This document shows, one piece after another, positions 55,589 through 63,663 of a DNA stretch of 64,000 nucleotides. The notes beneath the pieces were generated by a model. That model searched no databases, had not been told where the DNA came from, and worked only from the letters and a program-made list of their open reading frames with translations. This DNA is from Haloarcula litorea (GTDB taxonomy: Archaea > Halobacteriota > Halobacteria > Halobacteriales > Haloarculaceae): NCBI RefSeq assembly GCF_029338195.1, contig NZ_CP119779.1, positions 2,728,001-2,792,000 on the forward strand, in the 5' to 3' direction. Both the position numbers and the translations under genes were made by a program. Within the stretch, counting starts at the first letter, position 1, and each line of letters begins with the position of its first letter.

Positions 55589-55657
55589 ATGAAACCACAA
55601 TCGCAGCGACGGACGGATCGGAGACGGACGACGGCGACGACGGAGGTGTACGCCTGA
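55589..55657 (+). CDS. 22-codon upstream reading frame before doxX
   Basis: An ATG at 55589, about 30 bases after the TATA box, opens a 22-codon frame (MKPQSQRRTDRR, then ATTEVYA) whose TGA overlaps the doxX ATG (TGATG). It is very basic, unlike haloarchaeal proteins, so it may serve as a leader peptide that couples translation to doxX rather than as a functional protein. It may also be fortuitous. Confidence 0.35.
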   Translation: MKPQSQRRTDRRRTTATTEVYA

Positions 55658-56076
55658 TGGTGTTCGACACCGCCGCCGGCGGGATACTCTTCCTGCTCGC
55701 GCGGGTCCTCTTCGGCGGGGTCCTCGCGTTTATGGGCCTGAACCACTTCCAGAACGGCGAGACGATGGCGGGATACGCCGAGGCGAAGGGCCTGCCAGCG
55801 CCGGAACTGGCCGTCTACGCGAGCGGGGGACTGCTCGTCTTCAGCGGCCTGAGCATCGTCCTCGGTGCCTTCCCGGTGCTGGCCGCCGGCGCGCTGGCGA
55901 CGTTCCTGCTGGTCTCGGCGGTGACGATGCACGACTTCTGGGCCGTCCCCGAGGACCAGCAGCAGGACGAGCTGACCGGGTTCCTGAAGAACGTCGCGAT
56001 GGCCGGCGGCGCGCTCGTGCTGCTCTCGGCCGCCGGGACCGCGTGGCCCTACAGCGTCGGCCTCGCTCTGTTCTGA
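55657..56076 (+). CDS. DoxX-family membrane protein
   Basis: A 139-aa protein with four hydrophobic helices and the DoxX core (LLARVLFGGVLAFMGLNHFQ, a GGLLVFSGLSIVLG helix and a FLLVSAVTMHDFW segment). DoxX proteins form small membrane complexes linked to thiosulfate or sulfur redox chemistry in some archaea and to oxidative stress in bacteria. The start ATG overlaps the stop of the 22-codon frame. Control by the divergent HxlR regulator is inferred from position and the shared palindrome. Confidence 0.9.
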   Translation: MVFDTAAGGILFLLARVLFGGVLAFMGLNHFQNGETMAGYAEAKGLPAPELAVYASGGLLVFSGLSIVLGAFPVLAAGALATFLLVSAVTMHDFWAVPEDQQQDELTGFLKNVAMAGGALVLLSAAGTAWPYSVGLALF

Positions 56077-56160
56077 CGCGGCGGCCCGGCCGGTCCGTGG
56101 GCACGTCGTTCGCCCCGAATGATAGGATAGCGCCGCTCTCGGGCGCTCGTCGGCGTCAAT

Positions 56161-56166
56161 CATAAG
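56161..56166 (+). promoter_or_regulatory. TATA box for the rhomboid gene
   Basis: CATAAG is centred about 28 bases before the ATG at 56192, indicating a leaderless transcript. Confidence 0.5.
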
Positions 56167-56191
56167 CGAACGCCCGACAGACGTAGGGTAG

Positions 56192-57844
56192 ATGCTTCAG
56201 TCGTGGTTGCCGACGGCGGTCGCGGCGCTGCCGCTCCGGCCGCTCGTCGTCGTGGTGACTGTCGTCGCAGTGCTGGCGGCGGTGCGCCGCCTCGCCGGCC
56301 GCCGGCTCGCCGCGCCGCTCCGCCGCCGGCTGCTGCTCGGACTGCCGTGGGGAACGCTGCTGACGATGGCGCTCGTCGCGGCGATCTACCTGTTCGTCCA
56401 GGGGGCGTGGTGGCACCCGCGGCCGCTCGTGACGCCGTTCCGGACGTGGTCGTACTTCTACCCGCTCGGGATGGTGACGGGGGCGTTCACGCACGGGAGC
56501 GTCGGCCACGTGACGGGGAACCTCCTCGGGACGCTGGTGTTCGGGACGGTCGTCGAGTACGCCTGGGGCCACTACCCACAGCGGCGGGGCGTCCAGTCGT
56601 TCACCGGCCTGCGGACCAACCCCTTCGCGCGCATCCTGGCGGTCCCGGCGGCGATGATCGCCGTCGGCCTGTTCACCGGCCTGTTCGCGATCGGCCCCGT
56701 GGTCGGGTTCTCCGGCGTCGTGTTCGCGCTCGGCGGGTTCGCGCTCGTCGCCCGGCCGTACCTGTTCCTGGGCGCGCTGCTGGCCAGTCGCGCCGTCGAC
56801 CAGGTGTACGTCGCACTCCGGTTCCCACAGCCGACCGTCGGCGGCAGTACCCGGTTCGTCACGCCGTGGTGGGCCGACATCGCCATCCAGGGCCACGCCA
56901 TCGGGCTGCTGGCGGGCGTCCTCCTCGCGGGCGCGCTGACGCTCGCGCGGGACGAACCCACTCGCCCCGCCCGGGTGTTCTTCGCGGCGCTCGTCTACGC
57001 CGTCTCGCGGGGGCTGTGGGCGGTCTACGTTCCGGTCGGCGGCGGCGAGTACACGCTGTACCGCTGGCTCGGGACCGGTCTCGTCTTCCTCCTCGCCCTG
57101 CTGGTCGCGACCGCGACGGCCCGGCGGGGGCGGGACCTCGTACCCGAGTTCGAGCGCGACGCGGGATCGCTGGCGACCCTCGCGGTCGTGGTGGCGCTGT
57201 GTTCGCTGTGTCTGGCCGCCGTCCCGGCGAACCTCGCGACCATCGAGGACGCCGAGGTGCCCGACGAGGGCATCGAGGTGGAGGGGTACACCGTCGCCTA
57301 CGCGGAGGACGTGCGAAACGAGTACGCCGCCAGCATCTGGACACCGCTTGGGATCGGGGAGAGTCGGACGAACATCTCGACCAGCGGCGTGATCGTGGCG
57401 AACGCCGACCGCGAGATCTGGATCCGCACCGTTCCGAAGGGGCGGCTGGCGGTGAACCAGCGCGCCACGGTGGTCGTGGGCGGGGTCGGCTGGCGGGAGC
57501 CGGTCTACGCCAACCGAAGCGGCTGGAACGTCCTGGGCAACGACACCGTCTACCGGGTCCAACTGCGCCGGGCCGGCGGCCCGCGACGCACCGCCTACAC
57601 CTCCCCGCCCTCGACCGCCGACGCGACGGTGGCCGGCCGGAACGTGACGCTTCGCGCCGCCGAGACGGGCTTCCGGGTCGCGGTCTCCCGTGGGAACGAG
57701 ACGATCGCGACCGGCCCACTACCGGCGAATATGTCTTCCCGGTCCGTCGGCGGGCTCACCATCGAGCGCAACCGCACCCGCATCTACGCGTCGACCAACG
57801 ACACCCGCGTCAGAATCGCCCGCGCGCGTCGACCCCCGGACTGA
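56192..57844 (+). CDS. Rhomboid-family intramembrane protease with extracellular C-terminal domain
   Basis: A 550-aa membrane protein with about eight helices in its first 370 residues. The serine motif GFSG (Ser174) and the C-terminal His in IQGHAIG (His235) form the rhomboid dyad, and HGSVGHVTGN fits the conserved helix-2 His/Asn region. A final hydrophobic helix ends near residue 350. The last ~180 residues form a beta-rich domain with N-x-S/T sites that probably faces outside. It would cut membrane proteins within helices; the substrate is unknown. The long soluble tail is unusual compared with bacterial rhomboids. Confidence 0.9.
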   Translation: MLQSWLPTAVAALPLRPLVVVVTVVAVLAAVRRLAGRRLAAPLRRRLLLGLPWGTLLTMALVAAIYLFVQGAWWHPRPLVTPFRTWSYFYPLGMVTGAFTHGSVGHVTGNLLGTLVFGTVVEYAWGHYPQRRGVQSFTGLRTNPFARILAVPAAMIAVGLFTGLFAIGPVVGFSGVVFALGGFALVARPYLFLGALLASRAVDQVYVALRFPQPTVGGSTRFVTPWWADIAIQGHAIGLLAGVLLAGALTLARDEPTRPARVFFAALVYAVSRGLWAVYVPVGGGEYTLYRWLGTGLVFLLALLVATATARRGRDLVPEFERDAGSLATLAVVVALCSLCLAAVPANLATIEDAEVPDEGIEVEGYTVAYAEDVRNEYAASIWTPLGIGESRTNISTSGVIVANADREIWIRTVPKGRLAVNQRATVVVGGVGWREPVYANRSGWNVLGNDTVYRVQLRRAGGPRRTAYTSPPSTADATVAGRNVTLRAAETGFRVAVSRGNETIATGPLPANMSSRSVGGLTIERNRTRIYASTNDTRVRIARARRPPD

Positions 57845-57847
57845 CGG

Positions 57848-58474
57848 CTACCGGTCCCAGTCGATCCGGTACACCTCGACGGTGATCTCGCGGGACTCGG
57901 CGTCGTGGAAGTCGAACTGCCTCGGGAGCGTGAACTCCGCCTCGAAGGCGTGGGTCACCTCGCCGCCGTTGTCGGCCGCGAACGACTCGACGAACTCGCG
58001 GCTCCCCGCGTTGTGGACGGAGTATGAGACGTCGGCGACGGCCGCGGCAGTCGCCAGGAAGCCCCTGTCCGCGTGTTCGTTGCCCGACTGCGCCCCGAAC
58101 GGGGGGTTCATCACGACCGTCGTCTCGGCCGGGGGACAGAGCGGGGCCCGCGTGGCGTCGGCCCGGACCCAGGAGACCGAGGTGCGCGTCCCGACCTTCC
58201 CCTCGTTCCGGCGGGCCGTCGACAGCGGGGCGGGGTCGACGTCGACGCCCACCACCGTCTCGGGCCCCCGGAGCGCCGCGGCCAGCGCCAGCATCCCGGT
58301 CCCACAGCCCAGATCCACGACGGTCCGGCCCTGGATGTCGCCCTGCAGGTCGGCCGTGTGGACGAGGTGAGCCGCCAGGTCCGGCGGCGTCCGGTACTGT
58401 TCGAGGCTGGCCTGGGGGTCGTCGAACCCCGCGACGACACCGAGCTGCTGGGCGAGGGCGCTCTTCGTCGGCAT
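57848..58474 (-). CDS. METTL5-like RNA adenine N6-methyltransferase
   Basis: A 208-aa class I methyltransferase. SAM motif I is VVDLGCGTGMLALAAAL, the acidic motif II is VGVDVDP, and the catalytic motif IV is VVMNPPFGAQ, the N6-adenine type. The N-terminal segment LAQQLGVVAGFDDPQASLEQYRTP is typical of the archaeal/eukaryotic METTL5 group, whose human member methylates 18S rRNA A1832. An rRNA target is therefore likely. The start MPTKSALAQQL is preferred over an upstream Met because it matches the family N terminus. Confidence 0.88.
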   Translation of the reverse strand: MPTKSALAQQLGVVAGFDDPQASLEQYRTPPDLAAHLVHTADLQGDIQGRTVVDLGCGTGMLALAAALRGPETVVGVDVDPAPLSTARRNEGKVGTRTSVSWVRADATRAPLCPPAETTVVMNPPFGAQSGNEHADRGFLATAAAVADVSYSVHNAGSREFVESFAADNGGEVTHAFEAEFTLPRQFDFHDAESREITVEVYRIDWDR

Positions 58475-58524
58475 CACTTGTGATACGCCAGAATCATTCA
58501 AAAACCTTTGCAAATGCTCAGTAG

Positions 58525-59631
58525 TTATTCGAGCGGGAGCTCGACGACGAACGCCGCGCCGCCGAGGTCGCTGTCCTCGACGTGGATCTGCCCGCCGTAG
58601 CTGTCGATCATCGCGTCCACGAAGTAGAGTCCGAACCCGGTCCCGGCGGACTCGGACCCCTTCTCGCCGCGCTCGAATATCTCCCGACGGTCGGCCGGAT
58701 CGACGCCCGGACCGTCGTCGGCGACCCGGACGACCGCCGAGGTGTCACGGACGGTGGAGGTCACTTCGACCGTGACCCCGTCGCCGTCCCCGTGCGTCTG
58801 CGAATCCGCGGGCGTGTACCCGTGTTCCACGGCGTTGAGCAGGAGGTTACCGAACACGTCCGGTAACAGGTCGTCGGCCACGACGACCACGTCGTCGACG
58901 TCGACGGTCACGTCGCAGTCGGGACGCGCCGACCGTGCCCGATCGGCCGCGCTCTCGACCGCCGGTGTCAGGGCCATCTGGTCTGTCTCGGTCATCTCCT
59001 CGGACGCGACGCTGTCGAGGACCGACCGGACCTTCTGGGTCAGGTCGATGATGTCGTCGCTCCACTCCACGATGGTCGTCGCGAACTCGGCCTGCTGCCC
59101 GTGGAGCTCCCGTTCCAGCATCTCCGCCCTCGCTCGGATGACGTTCATCCCGTTGAGCATGTCGTGCCGGAGGATGCTGTTGAAGAACTCCATCCGGTCC
59201 GCCTGCCGCCGGAGCTTGGTCTGCTGTCGCCGCCTGACGACCGCGTAGCGGAGCGCGCGAACGAGCCTGTCCCCGTCGAGGTCGCCCTTCGGGAGGTAGT
59301 CCTCCGCCCCTCTGCGAACGGCTTCGAGCGCCGTCTCCTGATCGTTCATCCCGGTCAGGACGATGATCGGCGTCCCGTCGACGAGGTCGGTCGCCCGGTC
59401 GAGGGTGTCGAGGCCGGTCGACTCCGGCAGTCCGAGGTCGAGGAGGACGACGTCGTAGTCGCGGCTCTCCAGGCGGTCGTTCGCCGTCGGCAGGGACTCC
59501 TCGTGGTCGAGGGCCAGGTCCTCGACGAACTCCGAGACGGTCGGCAGGTCGAGGTAGTGCTCGACGAGCTTCGCGTCACCGGGGTTGTCCTCGACGAGCA
59601 GGACGTCGAGCTCTGCTGACGTTCCCGACAT
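58525..59631 (-). CDS. Hybrid receiver-histidine kinase
   Basis: A 368-aa soluble protein. Residues 8-125 are a receiver domain with Asp65 in VVLLDLGLPES and acidic pocket VEDN. A HisKA-like helix follows with the motif SILRHDMLNGMNV (His156), then an ATPase domain with NLLLNAVEHGYTP, VADDGPGV and GTGFGLYFV. Receiver-first kinases are common in haloarchaea and relay from an upstream kinase. A GTG two codons upstream overlaps the stop of the response regulator gene and is an alternative start. It ends a three-gene unit. Confidence 0.92.
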   Translation of the reverse strand: MSGTSAELDVLLVEDNPGDAKLVEHYLDLPTVSEFVEDLALDHEESLPTANDRLESRDYDVVLLDLGLPESTGLDTLDRATDLVDGTPIIVLTGMNDQETALEAVRRGAEDYLPKGDLDGDRLVRALRYAVVRRRQQTKLRRQADRMEFFNSILRHDMLNGMNVIRARAEMLERELHGQQAEFATTIVEWSDDIIDLTQKVRSVLDSVASEEMTETDQMALTPAVESAADRARSARPDCDVTVDVDDVVVVADDLLPDVFGNLLLNAVEHGYTPADSQTHGDGDGVTVEVTSTVRDTSAVVRVADDGPGVDPADRREIFERGEKGSESAGTGFGLYFVDAMIDSYGGQIHVEDSDLGGAAFVVELPLE

Positions 59632-59633
59632 CG

Positions 59634-60080
59634 TCACTCCGGCGGCCGCTTGACGACGGTCAGCCAGAAGTCCTCGACGTGGCTGACGATCTCGATGAAG
59701 CCGTCGAAGTCCACCGGTTTGGTCAGGTAGGCGTTCGCGTGCAGGTCGTAGGACTCGACGATGTCCTCCTCGGCCTCGGAGCTTGTGAGGACGACGACGG
59801 GGATGCGCTTCAGCTCCGGGTCGGACTTGACGTCTCGTAGGACCTCCTTCCCGCCCTTCTTGGGCATGTTGAGATCGAGCAACAGGAGGTCGGGCCGGGG
59901 TTCGCCGGCGTACTCGCCCTCCTGGCGGAGGTACTTCATCGCCTCGACGCCGTCGGTGACGACGTGGAGGTTGTTCAGTACGTTCCCACGTTCCAGTGCC
60001 TTCCGGGTCAGTTTCACGTCGCCGGGGTTGTCCTCGGCGAGCAGTATCTCGACCGGTCGGCTCTCGGTTTCATCAGCCAT
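59634..60080 (-). CDS. Stand-alone response regulator
   Basis: A 148-aa single-receiver protein of the Rcp1-like type. Phosphorylation Asp69 is in LLLLDLNMPKKGG, the acidic pair is in LLAEDNPGD, and the lysine is in YLTKPVDF. There is no output domain, so it acts by protein contact, often as phosphate carrier. The gene overlaps the upstream kinase gene by 8 bases and touches the downstream hybrid kinase gene, suggesting a phosphorelay. Confidence 0.95.
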   Translation of the reverse strand: MADETESRPVEILLAEDNPGDVKLTRKALERGNVLNNLHVVTDGVEAMKYLRQEGEYAGEPRPDLLLLDLNMPKKGGKEVLRDVKSDPELKRIPVVVLTSSEAEEDIVESYDLHANAYLTKPVDFDGFIEIVSHVEDFWLTVVKRPPE

Positions 60081-62406
60081 GAGCTTGCTCCTCCGTCGTG
60101 ACCGCTGGTACGGTGAACTCGAACGTCGCGCCCTCGTCGGGCGTCGACACCACCCGGATGTCGCCCCCGTGCCGGTGGACGATGCGCTCACAGACCGGGA
60201 GCCCGATCCCCGTCCCCTCGGAGTCGTGGGTTCCGCCGCGCGTGAACACTCGGAAGATGTCGTCTCGGACGGCCTCGGGGACGCCGGGACCGTTGTCGCT
60301 GACGCGGAACCGAACCATCTCCTCGTCTACCTCCCCGGTGATCTCGACCCGCGGCCGCTCGTCGCCGTCCTCGGCCGCGTACGTGACCGCGTTCTTCACG
60401 AGGTTCTGGAATACCTGTCCCAGCTGGTCGCGGTCGGCCTCCACGTTCGGGAGGTCGCCGACAGTCACCTCGGCGTCGGCGTCGGCGACGTGCAACTGGA
60501 GGGCGGTGAGGGTCTCCTCGACGACCGCCTCGGCGTCGATCTCCGCGAACTCCTCTGCGTCGGTCTGGACCCGCGAGTACGTCAGGAGGCCGTCGATCAT
60601 GTCCTGCATCCGGCGGGCTCCGTCGACGGCGAACGCCATGTACTCCCGTGCCTCCTCGTCGAGCTGGTCGCCGTACTCGGTCTCCAGCAGGTCGACGTAG
60701 CTCGACACCATCCGCAGCGGTTCCTGGAGGTCGTGGGACGCCACGTAGGCGAACTGCTGGAGGCTCTCGTTCGACCGCTCCAGCTCCTCGTGGTACTCCC
60801 TGAGCTCTCGGGCTCGCTCGGCCCGCTCCAGGGCCGCGGTCGCCGTGCTGGCGAGGATCTCCAGCAGGTGGCGCTCGATCTCGTCGAACTCCTCGATCTC
60901 GTCGCTCCCGACCAGCAAGAGCCCGTGCTCCCCGAGCGGGAGACAGAGCGCCGAGCGCAGTGAGGCCGCCGAGTGCGACGGCGCTGGGAGCGACCGGTAG
61001 TCCTCGACGTACTCGGTCTCCCCGGCCTCGAAGATCGCCATCTCGTCGGTGCCGGGATCGACTGGGCGCAGGTGCCCACCGTCCGCATCGAAGACGCGCC
61101 GCGCTCGATCTGTCGCGCCCGCGGGGCTGAGGCGGTCGTCCTCCTCGTCGTCGGTCCACATCGCGGCGACGGACCGACCGACGATCCCCTCTGCGATCCG
61201 GACCACCGATTCGGCGACCTCGTCCCGCGACGCCGCGTAGAGGAGTTCCTGCGTGGCGTCGTTCAACTGCTCGACGCGCTCCTCTCGGCGCTTCAGCTCC
61301 GTGATGTCGCGGGCCACGCCGACAACGTTGGTGAGCTCGCCGCCCTCGTCGTAGACAGGCTGGTACCAGGTCTCGAACCAGAGGTCCCCGATCTCCTGTG
61401 TCGTCCGGACCTCCTCGCCGTCGAGTGCGCGCTCGGCGGCGTCGGTGATGTCGTCGTAGCCCGCGTACGCCTCGAACACCGACGACCCCTCGAGCTCCCC
61501 GGGTTCGAGCCCGAGCGCCGCCAGTCCCCGCCCGGTCGAGTGGGTGAACACGCCGTCGGGGTCCAGGGTGAACACGACCACGGGGAGGTTGTCGACCAGC
61601 GTCCGGAGCTGCTCGTTGCGCTCCTTGCGGCGCTGCTCTCGCTGGCGGCGCTCGGTGACGTCCGCCAGGCTGACGACGACCCGGACGATCTCGCCGTCGT
61701 CGTACAGCGGCGTCGCGCTCACGGACACGACGACGCGCTCGTCGTCGGTCTCGATCGTGAGTTCCTGATCGCGGACTCCCTTCCCCGTCGAGAGGACCTT
61801 CGAGACCGGGGTGGCGTCGCTCTCCAGCGGGTCGCCGTCGACGGTCAACAGGCGGAACTGCTCCGGTAACGCGTCCTCGCCGATCAGCTCCGACCGGCCG
61901 ACCCCCAGGATCGCCTCGGCCTGTTCGTTCGTCCGCAGTATCGTGCCCTCCGGGCTGTGGATGACGATGCCGGCCGGGTTGATGTCGAGCAGCCGGTCCA
62001 GCAGGTTCCGTTCGGTCCGGTGTTCGCGCTCGGCGGCGCGGTACGCCGTCACGTCGCGCGCGAACGCGACGACGCGATCCTCGCCGTCGATCGTGGTGTC
62101 CCGCAGCTCGACGTCCGTCCAGCGTGTCCTCCCGTCCGGTCCCTCGACCCGCCACTCGACGTGGGACGCACCGGTCTCGTGGGCCTCCCGGATCAGGTCG
62201 TTCGCGTCCGCCGTCGAGAAATTCGGCGGGCTGAACTCCCCGACGTGCATCCCGGCTATCTCTCCGGGGTCGACTCCCAGCAGCTCCCCGGCGGCGGTGT
62301 TCGCGTCCGTCACCTCACCGGTGTCCGGGTCGTGGACGAAGATGGGGTCCGGCGACGCCTCGAAGATGTCGCGGTCGGACGCCGTCCCGTCCTCGGTCGT
62401 GGGCAT
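60073..62406 (-). CDS. Multi-PAS/GAF sensor histidine kinase
   Basis: A 777-aa soluble kinase. Three PAS domains lie at about 10-125, 130-250 and 255-380 (FEASPDPIFVHDPDTGEV; GIVIHSPEGTILRTN; VVFTLDPDGVF), then a GAF domain at about 385-535, a coiled HisKA region with YVASHDLQEPLR (His558) and an ATPase domain with NLVKNAVTYA, VSDNGPGV and GTGIGLPVC. The layout matches haloarchaeal Bat-like or phytochrome-like kinases that sense redox, light or small ligands; no cofactor-binding residue can be assigned. It leads the three-gene signalling unit and feeds the adjacent response regulator. Confidence 0.94.
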   Translation of the reverse strand: MPTTEDGTASDRDIFEASPDPIFVHDPDTGEVTDANTAAGELLGVDPGEIAGMHVGEFSPPNFSTADANDLIREAHETGASHVEWRVEGPDGRTRWTDVELRDTTIDGEDRVVAFARDVTAYRAAEREHRTERNLLDRLLDINPAGIVIHSPEGTILRTNEQAEAILGVGRSELIGEDALPEQFRLLTVDGDPLESDATPVSKVLSTGKGVRDQELTIETDDERVVVSVSATPLYDDGEIVRVVVSLADVTERRQREQRRKERNEQLRTLVDNLPVVVFTLDPDGVFTHSTGRGLAALGLEPGELEGSSVFEAYAGYDDITDAAERALDGEEVRTTQEIGDLWFETWYQPVYDEGGELTNVVGVARDITELKRREERVEQLNDATQELLYAASRDEVAESVVRIAEGIVGRSVAAMWTDDEEDDRLSPAGATDRARRVFDADGGHLRPVDPGTDEMAIFEAGETEYVEDYRSLPAPSHSAASLRSALCLPLGEHGLLLVGSDEIEEFDEIERHLLEILASTATAALERAERARELREYHEELERSNESLQQFAYVASHDLQEPLRMVSSYVDLLETEYGDQLDEEAREYMAFAVDGARRMQDMIDGLLTYSRVQTDAEEFAEIDAEAVVEETLTALQLHVADADAEVTVGDLPNVEADRDQLGQVFQNLVKNAVTYAAEDGDERPRVEITGEVDEEMVRFRVSDNGPGVPEAVRDDIFRVFTRGGTHDSEGTGIGLPVCERIVHRHGGDIRVVSTPDEGATFEFTVPAVTTEEQAHG

Positions 62407-62477
62407 TATCGAACGCGAACGACACCGAGCGGTAAGGGTCTGTCCCCCCAGTTTTCAACGACGAAAACCGCCCACCG

Positions 62478-63524
62478 TCACCAGGTGCCGTGGAACGTGT
62501 CGAACTCCAGGTCCTCCAGGTCCCGCTCGCCGATCGCGATCTCGTACTCGCCGGGTGTCAGCATCGGCTTCTTGAACTGCGGGCCGTCGTCGGTGGTGAT
62601 GCGGGGACAGCCCGTGTTGACGTAGGCGTCCAGCCCGAAGTTCGTCAGGCGGTCCGGCGTCACCTCGTCCATCGTGATGAGGTAGGCGTCGTCGTTGTTC
62701 TCGACGATCTCCTGGGCCTTCTCCCAGCGGCCCTGGCCGATCTTCGTACAGAAGATGACGCCCCACTCGTCGGCGTCCATCGCCTTGTGGACCGAGGCGT
62801 AGCGCTGTTTCATGAACTTCTCCGTGTCGGCGATCGAGAGGGCGTTGTTGACCGGGTCCGCGATGACGACCTTCTTCTCGGGGTGTTCCATCGCCAGCCC
62901 GAGCGGGTGGAACTTCCCGCCGCCGACGTAGAGGATCTGGTCGGCGTCGACCTCGGCGGAGGCGTAGTTACAGCCCAGCACCTGCCCCTCGTGGGTCAGC
63001 CGGTCGTCGCCCTTCCGGGTGTGGACGTCGTAGCCCCGCTCCTCCAGCCACGCCTTCATCTCGTCGAACTTGTTCATGTGCTGGGCCGTCGTCACCAGGC
63101 CCACGTCCGGGTCCTCGTCGGGGGCGGTCAGTTCCTCGTCGGCGGCCCGCTCCATCATCGGAAAGACGTCGACGTTGGAGAACAGCGGCACGTAGATGAT
63201 CTTGTCCGACTCCTTCATCGGGGAGTGCCCGAAGTGGACGAACACGTCGGTCCGGCGCATCAGGAAGGTGTCGAGGTCGCAGGCCCCGTAACAGGGCTGG
63301 CCGGAGATCATCACCGTCACGTCGTCGGGCAGTTCCGCGCGCAGGTCGTCGGCGACGGCTGGGCCGCGCCGTTTCAGCCCCTCGGGGAACTGGAGCCCGA
63401 CCTTCTCGGCGTCGCGCTCGTCGACGGCGTCGACGATGCGGTCGAGCTCGTAGTCCCACTCCCGGTCGTGTCTGAGCGACAGCCCGGTGTTCCGGAGGTC
63501 GCCCTCAGTCCGCTCTTGGCTCAT
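62478..63524 (-). CDS. dph2: 2-(3-amino-3-carboxypropyl)histidine synthase (diphthamide, Dph2)
   Basis: A 348-aa enzyme of the first diphthamide step, which transfers the aminocarboxypropyl group of SAM to the target His of translation factor EF-2. The three cysteines that bind the 4Fe-4S cluster are visible in order: QPCYGACD, LGCNYASAE and NTGCPRI. The archaeal enzyme works as a homodimer. The start MSQERTEGD is chosen; an upstream Met adds 16 less conserved residues. It is transcribed alone. Confidence 0.95.
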   Translation of the reverse strand: MSQERTEGDLRNTGLSLRHDREWDYELDRIVDAVDERDAEKVGLQFPEGLKRRGPAVADDLRAELPDDVTVMISGQPCYGACDLDTFLMRRTDVFVHFGHSPMKESDKIIYVPLFSNVDVFPMMERAADEELTAPDEDPDVGLVTTAQHMNKFDEMKAWLEERGYDVHTRKGDDRLTHEGQVLGCNYASAEVDADQILYVGGGKFHPLGLAMEHPEKKVVIADPVNNALSIADTEKFMKQRYASVHKAMDADEWGVIFCTKIGQGRWEKAQEIVENNDDAYLITMDEVTPDRLTNFGLDAYVNTGCPRITTDDGPQFKKPMLTPGEYEIAIGERDLEDLEFDTFHGTW

Positions 63525-63633
63525 TAGGACCGCATACTGGCTCGCGGGGCATAACCTCGGTGTTTCTCCCACGCGGCTCGAACGACCCGGGAGAGGGGTG
63601 GACGGCGACCGCCGACGGCCGCTTTCGGCAGGC

Positions 63634-63639
63634 CTATAC
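63634..63639 (+). promoter_or_regulatory. TATA box for the YlbF-like gene
   Basis: CTATAC is centred about 27 bases before the ATG at 63664, consistent with a leaderless mRNA. Confidence 0.5.
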
Positions 63640-63663
63640 CGCCACAGTCGCTAGGTGGTGGCG

